The position numbers and the translations under genes are program-made. The notes beneath the pieces were generated by a model that saw only the letters and a list, made by a program, of their open reading frames with translations, was not told where the DNA came from and ran no database searches. This document shows positions 26,241-38,829 of a DNA stretch of 64,000 bases, piece after piece; the first letter of the stretch is position 1; the number at the start of each line of letters is the position of its first letter. Source of the stretch: Pampus argenteus (taxonomy: Eukaryota > Chordata > Actinopteri > Scombriformes > Stromateidae); assembly GCA_036937835.1 (NCBI GenBank), contig CM072870.1:17641501-17705500 (forward strand). Direction: 5' to 3'.

Positions 26241-29200
26241 TCTGTAACCTAATCTTATCTGTTTTTTATCCTTTACCTTTTTGTTACAATTTAGGTATTT
26301 TAACATGTGTATTTTTTCAGTTTATCAGAAGAAATATCATAAATTCCTGGATAAACGTTAGGGGCAATTTACAGAAAGAAGTGCAATAATTGTACACAGT
26401 GGATTGAACACAATGTTTTGTTTTAGCGTTAAAGTATAAGTCTGTAACTATTTTTCCTTATAAAAGTATTGACTGCATAGCTGCAGCTTGGTAAAGTTTA
26501 GGTGAGAAGGGTTCTCCGTGCATCTTCCAGCAACGAGCAGCTGAAACAGGTGTTTTACTGAACAAACAACAAACTTCTGAGGAAAAAAAAAGAACTGGAG
26601 CACACTGATAGATTTGCCATCTTCAATAGTGCAAACAGACCAACATTTTAATACTACTGTGTCTTCATCAGAGCCAAAGACATATGGCAAATACAAGTAT
26701 AGTCAACCCCGAGTAGGTGTACAGTGCTCATAATTGAATAATTGTTTCAATGATAATTGATCCAAGTGCAGGAGGTGCCAATTTCATAGCCAATGTCCAA
26801 ATGCCACAGCACACATCAAAATTGAAAAAACACATATATATTAAAGTTATAAAAGTGCAATCCATCATCTGGAGTTTGTGCAGATTACATTAATATATCA
26901 CTCTCTACGGCTTTTTACATGTGAAGCTTTTATTGCATTTGCAGTAATGTAACCAGTGTAATTGTCATCAACGCCACTAAGCTCTGTATGTGGAGCAGCT
27001 GAGCCCCACCCACGATAAAACAGAGCAGAGGAGAGAAGACCAGAAACTAACACGACCATGACAGCAAAACATAGCAGAGATTATGTGCATTTATGTTATT
27101 TGCCTACTTTATGTGCACTTTATGTTCAGGTCAATGTCAGAGTTTCTTTTGCATTTATATTCTCCTCTGCTCTCTGTGGGGTAGAGAGGGTCGGGCTGCC
27201 CTCAACAGACACACGCAGCATGTACACTATAGGGGTGTGTGTGTGTATGTGTCAGCTGAACCAGCACTGGTTGTGTGTTTGTGTTTGTTTGTGTTTGATC
27301 TGGTGTTGGTGGTGATAGGATTGGTATGTGACTAATAAATAGTTCCACATATCCTGGCATTAGATACTCTCAGAAAAGATATGGGATTCTGCTCCTCGTC
27401 TTTTCTCCCTGTTGACTCATAATGGCAACCGTTTGATTGACTGGGCCCACGCAGTCTACACTTCATTTTTGTTTAGAACTATTTTCTCCCACTCAGCTAA
27501 CATTTCATTCAGTCACAGGCCTAATGGTTGACTGTGTTAGCAGATGATTTGGACTGTTTCCAAGAGTGAGACGTTCAAAAGGCGCTAAGGCCACCTTAGT
27601 TATGGTTATGGCATACAGTTATGGTGCTGTAAGCTGCCTTGGATAAATGTTACGCCAGATGTCAGAAAAATAATGTTCTTAAGTTAAAATCCCACAGGAT
27701 GATTTGACATGTTGTGATCCTGAGTTTATGTCATGCTGTTATATTCATGTTAGTGTGTTTGTTTGTCGGCATCAGTGTGTGTGTGTGGGCACCATCTGCT
27801 GGTTACATTTGGCAGCACCTCAGACAACAGCTGTGTTTTTGTTAGTGAGCTCATTGCAGTGACCCCTCCTGACCCCTCCTGAGTTAAATCAGTACTTTGG
27901 CAGTCGGCCCCTCAGGCTGAAGAGTCCTTCTATCTGACTACTTTAATGGATGCAAAGTGACACAAACCATGACGAAGTGAATAAATGTTGTTAATGTGTA
28001 ATGTTCTTTGGATACTTTGCAGACATAATTTAAAGTATTAATCACATTACTCAGCCCTCCATGGCATTAATAAGAGTGATTTAATGGTAGTTCACATTTT
28101 CTGTTCTGAACAATTGGTGCATGCAGCTCTCATGTTACTATGATTGAATAGACAAAGGCAAGAGCACCTCCCACAAAAAATCTGACTTCATCAACATAAG
28201 GGCATTGTAGTACTGCTGTTTGATTGACAAGTGATCTTTGATAATTGCAGTTCAGAAACTGCACAGCAATGAACATGTTAATAACAAAGAAGATTAGAAA
28301 GGGATTTAAAAAAAATGGGGATCTTGCATGAAATAGTTTGAACAATTTAAATAATAATAATGGATGAAGCAGTCAAGCAGATTTGAGATGTGGCATATCC
28401 TTCACTCCTTTCTTGATCTTTGCTTCATATTTTAATTTGTCTGCCTACCCTGTAAACGTATAGTGAATTATTCTAAGTCTGGCATCTGATAATAGTTTGC
28501 ACAATTGGTCAATGGCGAAAATTACAAAAGCGTTCAAGAACATGTAAACTGTAAAATGACAGTGTGAGACATAGTCTACATTTTACTCATATGACATAGG
28601 CCTGTTCCTTTGACAACATTGCCTATTTTAGTGTTTTAGTTTGCAATGCAAAAAATGTGCAGAGAATGTAAAGACAATGCATTCATTTGTTCATTTGTTA
28701 AGCGTGGTGTGTATATGGGAAATGCAGCACTTTCTGTAGCCAATCTAATGTCCCCTTGTCTGTGTAATCAATGAGTGTGTTTTGTCATCAATTATGTTGC
28801 TGATCTTTGTCAAACACTGATGACAATGTACCTGATCTCTGCAGCTAATCCCTGATCAGCATTGACAACTTTTATGACCTCTTAATCTCTGAAATTAAAC
28901 ATATCATGAACCTGTCCTATTGATTTTTGACATGGAATACATTACATTTGAGGTATATTGACTGAAGTCATTAACTGTATGTAAGGTAGGGACTACTTTT
29001 ACCACAGAATGATACTTATCAAGGGAAATGTTTAGGTACAAGCAAAATTAGGACTTTAGTTTGTGTATTTTGGCTGGATTCACAAGGTTTTGTTTTGGGT
29101 AGAGACAATGTGGGTCAAAGATGAAACTCTGGTTGATCTCTGTTTTTCCATCAGCATCAGCCCCGTTTGGAAAGCACTACTCACTTGAGATACCAGTAAA

Positions 29201-29760
29201 AGTTTAAGTGACATTTCCTGGGTTCCTGTTATCTATTATCTCAAGCATGCTCTGTTTTTAGACAGAGTGGGGGCCCACTGACCAGCATAATGAAAATCTA
29301 TCTATGCTGCAACCTTTCAACGTAAAACAGCTCTGGCATGTGTCTACACAGGAATAGTTGTAATCGCTTATCAATGTTTGTGCACTGATGGGTCAAAGAA
29401 GGAAACAGATGTAAACTGGTGTGTTTGTTGCCAGTTTACTCCTGCATGAAGGGAGTGCTGGACACAGCTAGTCAGCCGTGGTACAAGCTAACAATGCTAT
29501 AATTCAGGCCTGGCCATATTTAGGCAGCACTCAGCACTATGTAAACAGAGCTTCCTGCAGAGGGGAGGACTCACTCCCTGCACTCATGTTCGTGTCCATC
29601 AACAGAGCCTGCAGATATCTCTGTTGATGAAGACTCTCAAGCTGTAAAGTAAAATTGGATTTGAAAACTTCAACAAGTGCCTCTGGGTATGAAGTGCATC
29701 ACCATACGACGAGCTTGAAAGTGATTTTATAAACTTCTTTGTTTTTAATGCTGCTTTTAA

Positions 29761-29817
29761 ATGGACCACCTGGGCTACCTGTTAACATTGAGAGAACTGC
29801 GCAAGAGATCAGCGTAA
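29761..29817 (+). other. Upstream ORF in frame with the PDE4B3/D5-type start
   Basis: An ATG followed by 17 codons and TAA at 29815-29817. It is in the same frame as the main ATG at 29851, so the TAA both ends the uORF and fixes 29851 as the first usable start. It encodes MDHLGYLLTLRELRKRSA. Whether it lies in the transcript depends on the unmapped start site. Confidence 0.45.
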
Positions 29818-29850
29818 GACGAAGGCTTTGTTAAACCCTCACACGGCAGC

Positions 29851-30074
29851 ATGAGCGAGGCCCTCTGGGATAGCTCTGGGGAGGCTGATTCCTCCCCACA
29901 CAGCAGCGGTCAGCCCATCAAACTGAAACCGCACTCAACGTCGGGCTCGCCCTGCGGATCCCCCAGGATGTCCCCCTGTGACTCTCCTCGTCACTCTCCC
30001 TTGCTATTCCGCAAGCTCATGATGAACCGTAGCATCGCCCTGCAGAGACGTTTCACCCTGGCACACACACCCAG
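29851..30074 (+). CDS. pde4c: PDE4 alternative first exon, PDE4B3/PDE4D5 type
   Basis: The exon codes from ATG 29851 (A at -3; in-frame stop 34 bp upstream) to donor GTACTG at 30075, ending in phase 2. Residues 1-30 (MSEALWDSSGEADSSPHSS...) are acidic and Ser-rich. Then a strict period-4 SP block, SPCGSPRMSPCDSPRHSP, leads into LLFRKLMMNRSIALQRRFT and LAHTP. Human PDE4C has GSPRGSPG then LFRKLLVNQSIRLQRRFTVAHP in its corresponding variant. PDE4B3 and PDE4D5 have SPRNSP then a related FRKLL or LRRML block and RRFTVAHT. LQRRFT with a Gln-Arg-Arg core is the PDE4C form. It splices to 53457, giving HTPS then FDMENG. In mammals this N-terminus confers scaffold binding; proline-directed phosphorylation of the SP sites is inference. 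Confidence 0.92.
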
Positions 30075-31685
30075 GTACTGTTAATCGTTATAGATCAGTT
30101 TGGGTCATATTTTACTCAGAGAGTTTGTAGCATTTGTCCTTAAAAGTTGTCATCTCCTGAGGCTTTTTGACATTGTAACTCAGCTGAATTAATATAAACT
30201 AAGAATGTATACTAAGATCATACCTTTGTTTCAGGGGCTGATAGGTATTGGGGTTTCTATTGGTATTACAGAATCTGCGCTTTCATGTCATCAAAATACG
30301 TGTCATGGGTTTGCTGTGGCAAAAAAGCCCCATTGTCTGGTGAAAAGGTAACTGTGGTAAATTATGATTTTGTTGACGTCGGGACCGGTGTCATCTCAAT
30401 GGACCCCGTTGTTCTTGCTATGAAAGAGAGGGTGTTGTTTTGTGCCTTAGGTGTTCAGCGATGGCGCAGGTCAAATAATGAGATAAAAAGGTCTTATAGC
30501 AGCAGATCGACTGCTTGTCTCTGACCTGAGGTTGCTGTTTAGCAAAGACAAAGCTGAGTTCAGAGGGATTCAAGATACCTCACCACAGTAAACAAGGTTG
30601 ACGTTAAATGCTGCACCTTTATTTATTTACCCGTTCCTCATGACTGAAAACAGGCAGCATGTGTCCCCTTACGTCAGAACAGATGAAGCTGATTAAATTT
30701 GTTCAAGTCGTCAGTGTTTAAATATTTTTTTATGGCTCAAATAATGGTTAAACGATATCTGCTGAACTCTCTGATGTAGTGTGAAATGTGGAGACCATAC
30801 CAGTGAGAGAAGAGGCAGTTCCTGCGGGTAGTAATGTAAGAAATAGATTTCCCATGTACACAACGATGACCTGTAGGTCATTTAAAGAAACTCAGAGAAA
30901 GCTGCCAAGAAGGAAATCACACTCACTCATAAAGCCCTTATGTGTCAGAGTTGTCTGTAAATACAAAGCTACAATCTATATTTAGGATAATGAAAGTTTA
31001 CAAATATACCACTGTATATTGTATTTTTAAGCAACTGTTAAATTTATTAATTTGTGGAACCGACCACAGTGTTCCATTGAAATATGAGTAATTGCTGCAC
31101 TTACGGACAGCTGTTTTTTCTTAAGGGGACTTACCGTTTCCCATAGCTATCTCTTAGTCATTTATTAATATGCTATCACCATATGTGTGGAGACGTCTCT
31201 CTCATGTGGCTGCAAGCTCTGTGCAACATAAATGTTGATCTCTTCCTGTGGTTCTCTTCTAGTTTCACATGCAGATGCCCAAAATAACACAGGGGAAAAA
31301 ACGGAGTCCTTTATGAACCTTTGAAAAAGCAGAAGAAAGTTAATATTAGAATATGATGTAATTATCCCAACATAATTATTATTTTGGTAACATAAAGCCT
31401 ACGACAAACACATTTGTTTCCTTTCATTTCTCTTCATTAATCCAGTTGATGCGCCAGCCTGCACAACTCTGATGACAAAAGCTCCCTCGCTAATCAAGTT
31501 TACAACCAATTTTCAAAGAAAAGTAATTAAAATTAACCAAATTTCAACAGGTCTGTCAAAGGGTAATGTCAAGCAATTATTTCATCCTGAAAAATCTGAC
31601 TAGCAAGCTGAGTGCAATAAAGACTTACAACGACTGGAGAAGAGGCTGCAGTGGTCTGTATGGTTACCACAAGGGGAAACCTGCA

Positions 31686-31710
31686 GTATAATATATATAT
31701 ATATATATAT
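31686..31710. repeat. (TA)n microsatellite
   Basis: A TA run of about 12 units. A second, longer, interrupted TA run followed by CA lies at 31755-31806. Confidence 0.93.
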
Positions 31711-31754
31711 TGAATGCTCATGGATCATATTTTCATAGTGATGGCAGAGAGCAC

Positions 31755-31763
31755 ATTTTATAT

Positions 31764-31796
<33 letters not shown>

Positions 31797-31806
31797 CACA
31801 CACACA
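31755..31806. repeat. Compound (TA)n(CA)n microsatellite
   Basis: Two TA blocks separated by an AAATA interruption, ending in a short CA run. Confidence 0.93.
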
Positions 31807-34223
31807 ACCAGTCCAAGCACATGTTAGGGCACATATTTAAATTCAGTTCACGTTGACAGGAGCCTGTTATCACCTGTGTCTTCTTCATGCGTGCTGTTTC
31901 AGTATGTGTTCGTTTGAGATCATTCTGCTGATAGAGCCATCAGTGCTGAGCTGTGATTCCTATATTGATGTTTCATACAGTACTCTACCTGTGTTGCTGC
32001 ATTCCTTAAATGGTTGATTGTGAAATCTCAAACATTTCAAATAGCATGAATTGAATTCATACAACGTGTCAGCCAAAATGCTAAATATGTGAGTACAGTA
32101 ATCCACAAGTAATAAAATGAAGGAGTAAAACCTGGTGGATAACAAAATATTTTAGGTAAGGTTTAGGTTAGACAAAGGTCAGTGATCCAGATGTCCTCAG
32201 ACCAGTCATAATGATATAATTTTATAATATCTTTTAATTCTGTTATATCAGTCACGTAATTCAGTTAATTTATTACAGTAACAAACATGTTAAAAAAAAT
32301 AACTGTCTGTGCCTGTGGCATCCTCTATTCAATTTGCAGTGTTCAATGCATAGGGAAGTAGTGGTTGTGGTGACCTTTTTTTGACTGTTGCTATGCAACA
32401 AGTGTCCCTCTATTTGAAGATGACATGTTTGAAACTTTAAGTACTCACAGCTCCAAAGACAAAACTTGGCCTCACTGCTGCAAATACTGAAGAAATAAAA
32501 AGATGATGCCATTGAAGAAGCTGTCTTTGAAACAGATATAACAGATATATTTAAAGGGCCTTATTTTGATGAGTCACATGCTTGATTTAATCTAGATGTG
32601 AATGAAGTTCAAACTGTGTTGCAAAACCTACATCATGGTTCACACTGCGTCTCTAGAGGCAATTGAGACCAGATATACCTGCTTTAATTATTAAAAAAAG
32701 ATACTACAGTTCAGTCCAGTTTCAAAACCTTTTCCAGAGGTCTGTCTCTGCGTGTAATAAAAATCTCGAGAACACAAATATTCGCTCATGGAATGACACA
32801 AGAAAATGTTGTTTTTTTTATGACACCTGCAAATATATTGAATCCTTTATTTCAAGCAGACACTTTTGACAGCTCGGTATTGGCGAGATCTCACTTCCTG
32901 TCTTCTTCAAGTTAAAATGTTATTGCTGAGAATCTATTATCAGGTTTCAAATTGATGATGTGTATATTGGCTGCAACACCATCCCACATTTAGCCTCATG
33001 TAATATGTGTAAAGTTAATGAGTGTAGAGAAGTTGTGAAATGTATTTTCATACTCCTCACTCTTCATCTAGGGTTTAACAAACAGCAAGCATTGAGTATT
33101 GTGCTATTATTCAATTTTAGGTTTATTTATTACCACATCTCGTGGTGTACCATAAGAACTTGTGTGTTTAGATTGTTTGCGTATGTTTGGTACTTTTGTG
33201 TAACAGGTTTCCACCCTGCCCAGCACCAACTCTAACAATATCCCCCTGTAATTATGTAGCTGCAGGGCAGCGCAAAAAGAGGGTGTCGGGTCAGGCGCCC
33301 GTTGATCTCATGTGTCAACGAAGGCTGTGCCGAGCCAACTCTGCTAGACACAAAAACACCCACCAGCCACTCGGTAGACTCAGATCTCCGTGTGAGAAGT
33401 TGGGACACACCAAATGTTTTTTGTAACCGTCTTAATGTAGAAGTACGTTCAGCAAAGTTCAGAAAGGGTCAAAGAATCAGCCTGTAACTTGATGAGCTTT
33501 TGTGTTGAGTATTTGAGCATGTTCGTTCTGGCGCCTAAGGACTTGGTAGGCTGTTCTCAGCTCTTACAGCGACCTCAGGGGACTCCAAAAGATCTCGCAC
33601 TGCTAGAGGAAGAGGTCAACCCTCGCTGACGCTACCCTGCAGTTGCAACTCAACCCTTCTCCTTTTCTGCCAACACAGTGAGTGACTGACAAAGAAGAAC
33701 AATAACAAAGCTACTACTGAAGTTTTTAGACTTCTCTCCAGATCTTCTGTTTTTTCTCGACAATTCAGAGTCGTGCTACTCAAAACCCTTTTTGGAATTA
33801 AGTCAATGTCACATCCTCGGAATAGTTTTGGTATTTACAACAATAAAACAGTGAGAGAAGAGATACAACTGTGGCAAATCTTCAGTCTTCTTCAGTCACA
33901 ACTGCTTCCTTTCAGCTCCTTCCTTCTGGTAAGACTAATCGAATGTCACACTCCAGTCAACCTTGTTGAGGCTTGCCTAGGACACCCGTGGAAGAACTCT
34001 GCAACATTCCTGCATCCTGAGACTCTGAGGATTAATCCGATTCATCTTCCATCTGCTTGTATTAGTTTTTCTCTCTCATCTAGAATCCTCCTGTGTTTTG
34101 GTTTATTGCCAAACAAAACCTCATGGAGTCAGTTCAGACCCACCCGTTGGTTCACAGGGAAAAAAAATAACAGCGTTGTAAAAGGTTCAGAGGTTATTTT
34201 CTCTGCAGCCTGAAGTGTCTCAT

Positions 34224-34250
34224 ATGAGTCAGAAGTTCAAGGGACAATGA
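34224..34250 (+). other. Upstream ORF overlapping the RRHS-exon start (ATGA)
   Basis: ATG 34224 encodes MSQKFKGQ and stops at TGA 34248-34250, so its stop codon shares three bases with the main ATG at 34247 (ATGA). This layout would permit termination-reinitiation, but functional use is inference. Confidence 0.45.
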
Positions 34251-34323
34251 ACAAAGACCTCCGATTGGCAAGGAAAGGGACGCCAACTGGTTTTGGACAC
34301 GGTCGGAGACACTCGTGCTTGGG
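34247..34323 (+). CDS. pde4c: PDE4 short alternative first exon, PDE4D3 type (RRHS)
   Basis: The exon is too short to stand out as an open frame. ATG 34247 (A at -3; in-frame TGA at 34211) opens 25 codons, MNKDLRLARKGTPTGF then GHGRRHSCL, and ends in phase 2 at donor GTAGGT (34324). Joined to 53457 the junction reads RRHSCLG-FDMENG. Human PDE4D3 is MMHVNNFPFRRHSWIC-FDVDNG, with the same RRHS and nearly the same spacing to FD. In PDE4D3 the Ser of RRHS is a PKA site that affects anchoring, and the Ser here (codon 34313-34315) fits the RRxS consensus. An acceptor-like TTTTCTCTGCAG ends at 34208, so a non-coding exon may precede it. The N-terminal 16 residues have no match I know. The order of exons (after the B3/D5 type) agrees with mammalian PDE4 genes. 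Confidence 0.8.
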
Positions 34324-35752
34324 GTAGGTTCTTAAACTATGCATCTTTTCAGCACTCATATTCATGAGTGTTCATACAGGCTGCAGAGCACAGCTACCCA
34401 CATGACTCACAGTGACAGTTTCACCGTATGGTTAACAGCAAAAGTTTACGAATAAATACACTAAATGATGTTGATGGCCATTTTTAGTCAAGAGTATGCA
34501 GTCAAGAAAGTACATACTGTTATTTTTGATAATTAATGTGTGTGGCTTTCACAAAAGAAGGATCGTCTGGTTTTATATCAACACAACGTAATTTAAATAT
34601 AAAAAAATAATAATCAGTTATTAATAATGAATGTATCATAATATTAGACAGGAATAGTACGTTTGCTGAGGTGTATTTATTCAGTAGTTATATTTTGTTA
34701 ACACATTTACATTTAAAAGTTTAAATACAAGGCAGTTTGAGTTGAGTTACACTTGCTTCAACAATCATGGAAAATAATCGATTGAAGAGGGAGATGGAGG
34801 AATTTCTACACTCTTACTGACAGATAATAGACCAGAATGCAGTTGATAAACAGATCTTCATTTATAAGGCTGGGAAATTTAGATGATCACTAATGCTGTG
34901 TTCTTGAACTGCTGCCAAAGATTCCCATGTTTATGACTTGAACATGTTTATGCCATTGGACAACTCAAGACAGATGTAGAGTTGGTCATGTGAGGTTTAA
35001 AAATAATGACATTCATTCAATTTTTAATTAGCTTGAATGATGGCGTCTGTAATTGTTTAATTTTCAGGTATTTCTGTGATATTATGTACCAAGTCAAATA
35101 TATTTGGAGCTTTCCTAGTCATAATTGTGACCTGGGTGTTGATATAAACACTATTTACAAGTTGAAAATTATGAAATTATTATGTAGTGACTTTATTATG
35201 ACATTTATATTCAGTACCATATATTCATAGTAGCGTAATTAATGAGGCAGGTTCAGGTAAATTGTGTTTATCAGTGTGTTGATAAGTGCATTCATCAAAT
35301 TGATCAAATTAAACAGTAGAAGGGGATGTGTTTCACTTAGAAACTTTCATAATACTAATTTTATAAACAATATCATTGTAAGTGTACTGTGTGAACTGCA
35401 AAAATGTTAGTATGGTTCATATGGTCAGATTTGAGCTTCTCTGTGCTGTATGAGTGGAGGCCAGTATGTGACTTGGTGGTTTTTGAGTTGGACTGTTTTT
35501 GTGTTTGCTGGCATTTTACTCAACAGCTATTAAGAGGAAGTCTTGTTTGTGGCTAGTTTCATTCAACAGACATCCTGTTTCACTACAAGACATTTTTTTA
35601 GCTTGATGACCCGGAGAGAAATGTTGCTGACTGAAAACAGAGCTGACTGAAATTAGTATTACACCTTCTGGAAATGTTTGTGTTCAAGCAGTGTGAAAGT
35701 AGATGAACATATAGTACAGTTTACATTCCTATGAGCACTTTGATTTGATTTG

Positions 35753-35754
<2 letters not shown>

Positions 35755-35787
<33 letters not shown>
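35755..35787. repeat. (TA)n microsatellite
   Basis: A TA run of about 16 units. Confidence 0.95.
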
Positions 35788-35790
<3 letters not shown>

Positions 35791-36074
35791 TAGTGTGTAT
35801 GAGTGTATGTGTTGTCAGTCAGTTGGCCTGATACATTTTATTAGCAGAGGGACTGTATTGGTGGATACATTGACCCACCTGTTGTTGCTGATGTCACAGT
35901 GAGGAAGGTGACACGCGTACACATTTTCGTTTCCCAGCACGACTGCAAACACATGCCACCCTCTGCAGAAAGAACCATACATACAAGTGCATACGTAGAC
36001 TGTACTGCTGTTGGGTTCTGTGGCTGACACATTTTTATGTCAAAGAAAATCATAAGAGCTGCTCTTTCCAGGAC

Positions 36075-36121
36075 TAGTTGGCAGGTTTGAGTTTCCTATT
36101 AATACTCGTACCTGCCAACTA
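36075..36121. repeat. Imperfect inverted repeat (hairpin)
   Basis: TAGTTGGCAGGTTTGAGT (36075-36092) and its near reverse complement at 36104-36121 share 16 of 18 positions, with an 11-base loop. This could be a decayed MITE or a structured element. Confidence 0.8.
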
Positions 36122-37364
36122 AGAAGATGCTAGAATGATCCTGTTTAATGTTAGACATACATTAATGCTGTATGTGTCTGGATTACCATGTAACAATTGT
36201 TAAAAATAATGAGGAAATGTCATTGTTCTTGACTGGCTGTTTTATTTTATTGTATCATCCAGTGCACTCACAGTAAGAGACTTATTTCTTACCCACTTCA
36301 GCCACAGCTGAGTCCAAAGCAGGAGTGATAATGGGGGGCAACAATAACACAACAGACCCCCAAAATAAAACCTCCGAGCCTGGAATAGTTCCTCAACCCC
36401 GCCAGCCTGGCTGCACATAACACGTGAATGTGACATGTGTTTCTCGTGTATAGACGCACACACCCTGCCACAGCCACCCATCCCAAAATCCATATTGATT
36501 GTTCCACTAGAGAATTGCTGTAGAAACTTTTAGGTCATGTTACCAAAATAAATGTTGTGTTCTAGCAGTGGAAAACCAGTTGATTGAGGTTCAGGCTTCA
36601 GTCAGTTTGGCTCTTCAAGTTGAGATATGTTAGTTTGAGGTTTAACGGCTGAAAGACATGTGGTTAAAATATATGAAATATTGCAGCTTTCATGTCTTTC
36701 TGACATTTCCTATACTATGTTGTCAGTGTTTGAATTTTTTAAAATGACACAAGGGAACAGTAGTCACAGTATTATTGCTTTTAAATTCTTACAGTTTCTG
36801 CTGTTAACTGTGGTAATTAGTATATTGTCTTGTCTTGTCTTTGTGGTTATGCATCTTTCTCCATGTGTATAAACGTACAGCAGTCTCTAGGCACAGAGCG
36901 ACCTCTGCTGGGTACTCGGCTCTTCTTCAGCAGCACTTTGCTCAATATTTGCTAAATATCAACATTGTCTGACCTGCTAGGTGAAACAGTTCAACTTCTG
37001 TGATCTCTGTGAATGTGAATGTGAATCTGGGTGTTGTTGGAAATGCTGAAGCATGCTTAGTCAATAAATCTTGGACAAATAAAGATAAAGGCCAAAATGA
37101 AAAAGGTTCTACCCTCTGAAATAACAAACTCTGGTCAACTGCAAAAGTTTGTATGTTTTGTGGGAGGCACAAGAGAAAATGCATGACTTGAGTTCTGCAG
37201 AAGAAAATGAACATAAGTATGAACTAAACAGCAGCTGCCTGACTGACTGTTTGCTGAGCCTGCAAACATGATCAGTGTCCAGGATTCTGATCACCTGCGT
37301 CATGTCTTGATTCAACATTTAAGACGCTAATTTCTGTGCCAACAAAGAACAATCAGAAACCTGG

Positions 37365-37520
37365 ATAAGGTGTTTACATATGACAGTGTCCCGGTTTCTA
37401 TCAAAGGACTTCAGCAAGCGTATCCAGGTTTCTCAAAACAGGATAAGGGCATGGCCAGGTTTGGTTACATACACAAGACATAACCAGGTGGGATAGTAGT
37501 GTGCATGTAAACACACTCGT
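37365..37520. repeat. Possible MITE with GTGTTTACAT ends
   Basis: The stretch starts near 'aggtgtttacatatgaca' and ends near 'gtgcatgtaaacacactcg', giving short inverted ends of the TGTTTACATG type that I associate with a common fish MITE. Between them lie repeated 'ccaggtttctcaaaacagga'-like motifs. Confidence 0.45.
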
Positions 37521-38829
37521 TTGATTTCACTGATTTTTTTTTTTTTTACTATGTTGTTGTACAAATGAATGCATATTAACATTCTGACCAAACACTCCTG
37601 CTGTCTGGATAAATGTGTTCATCAGCCACAGTAACAACCTGCAGACTGCAGCTCAGTGTGACACTACACAATGTTCTCCACAAGGTGGTGCAACACTCAC
37701 TCTGCTCCACTGTCACAAAATCAATGCAATGTTTTCAGTTATAGAAGAAGCTCTGCGATACATTTAGTTGTTGTTTTTTTTTTTTAAATGAAGAATTAAA
37801 TAGCAGTAAAACATAAAGAAAGTAACGGCTCACTGTTTAGGCTGCAAACTTGAGTTTCAAAGTTTGAGTTTTGATAAACTCTGTATCTGAATAGAACAGA
37901 AAATTTCCATTTGGCCCTTCAAAAACCAGGATTTTTGTTTTTAATTACAGGACACTCACGTTCTCGTTAAAGGTATCTTTATTGCATTGAATAATGGCCA
38001 CAAGCATTACTTTCAGTCAACTTTTATTGATGTTACTTGTTCTACTCAGTCTGAGTAGAACATAGAGTATAAACATGTCTCACTATACTACGATCTTCCT
38101 GTTTTCACAGAGGAGATCAATTATTCCTTGTGAAGAGGCGAGGCTGAAGCCCTGTTGACTCATCTAAACTTGTTTATGCTAAGTTTATCAACTCTGAAGC
38201 TCTGTGAGGTTGTGTAATGCAGGGCTATAGAAAAGTCAACCTACACTGACAGATATTTTATATTTGAATAAAAAGTCAATATAACTTTGATACTGTATAT
38301 CAGTATAAACGTACAGACAAATACAAACATGTACTCATATGTGCACTTTCTCACACTCCAGAAAACACACACACATGCGTACGTTGCTCTCCTCTCTTGT
38401 AGTTTATTCTCATTAGCGGAATTAATGTTGTCATAGGAGCTGGCAGCCAGCTGGGCCGTAGAAACCATTTGGCTGGTGGATTTGGTTACACAGCGGCCTT
38501 ACAAACACCTCATTCTCAGCAAACGTCCACCCTTGCATCTGTTTTCAGTTCCAACATGTTTCATAAGCATGTTGCACAAGGAGGGAGAAGAGCATTGGTG
38601 TCTGGGGTTTTAGTTTTTGAGAGGACAAACTTCAAAACACAGTAAACATCTAAATATGATATTATGAATCACAGCATCATCACAGCATTCTCTTGCATGA
38701 TTTTAAAATATAATCAATATTTCTTTGTACATAAATTGGTCCGGCAAAATGAACAAGAAGCAGTTTTTGTGAGACTTTTCATAACTTTATGGTGGAGGGG
38801 TTATTATGGGGTCAGAGCTGTAACTTCTG

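Larger units (their letters stand above)
10670..29760. other. Large intron, repeats only recognised
   Basis: About 19 kb with no exon I can support. Recognised contents are a half MITE (10931-11150), an old hAT-like repeat (13099-13340), a SINE or LINE tail (17510-17607), a poly-A run (18680-18702), a hAT-like 'TGGACAAAGTACACAACT' repeat (18879-19030), a fish interspersed repeat (25050-25190) and a weak SINE-like stretch (26075-26240). The remaining sequence is AT-rich with scattered short open frames. A regulatory role for parts of it cannot be judged without conservation data. Confidence 0.65.
30075..34208. other. Intron between two alternative first exons
   Basis: It contains two TA microsatellites (31686-31710 and 31755-31806) and a somewhat more GC-rich block at 33200-34200 that has longer open frames but no recognisable protein. 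The block directly precedes the RRHS exon and may include its promoter and 5' UTR. Confidence 0.6.

Noticed and set aside
33773..34213. 146-codon open frame as a gene
   Set aside because: No recognisable domain and atypical composition, and it directly precedes a probable PDE4 first exon. Reported only as an unexplained block.
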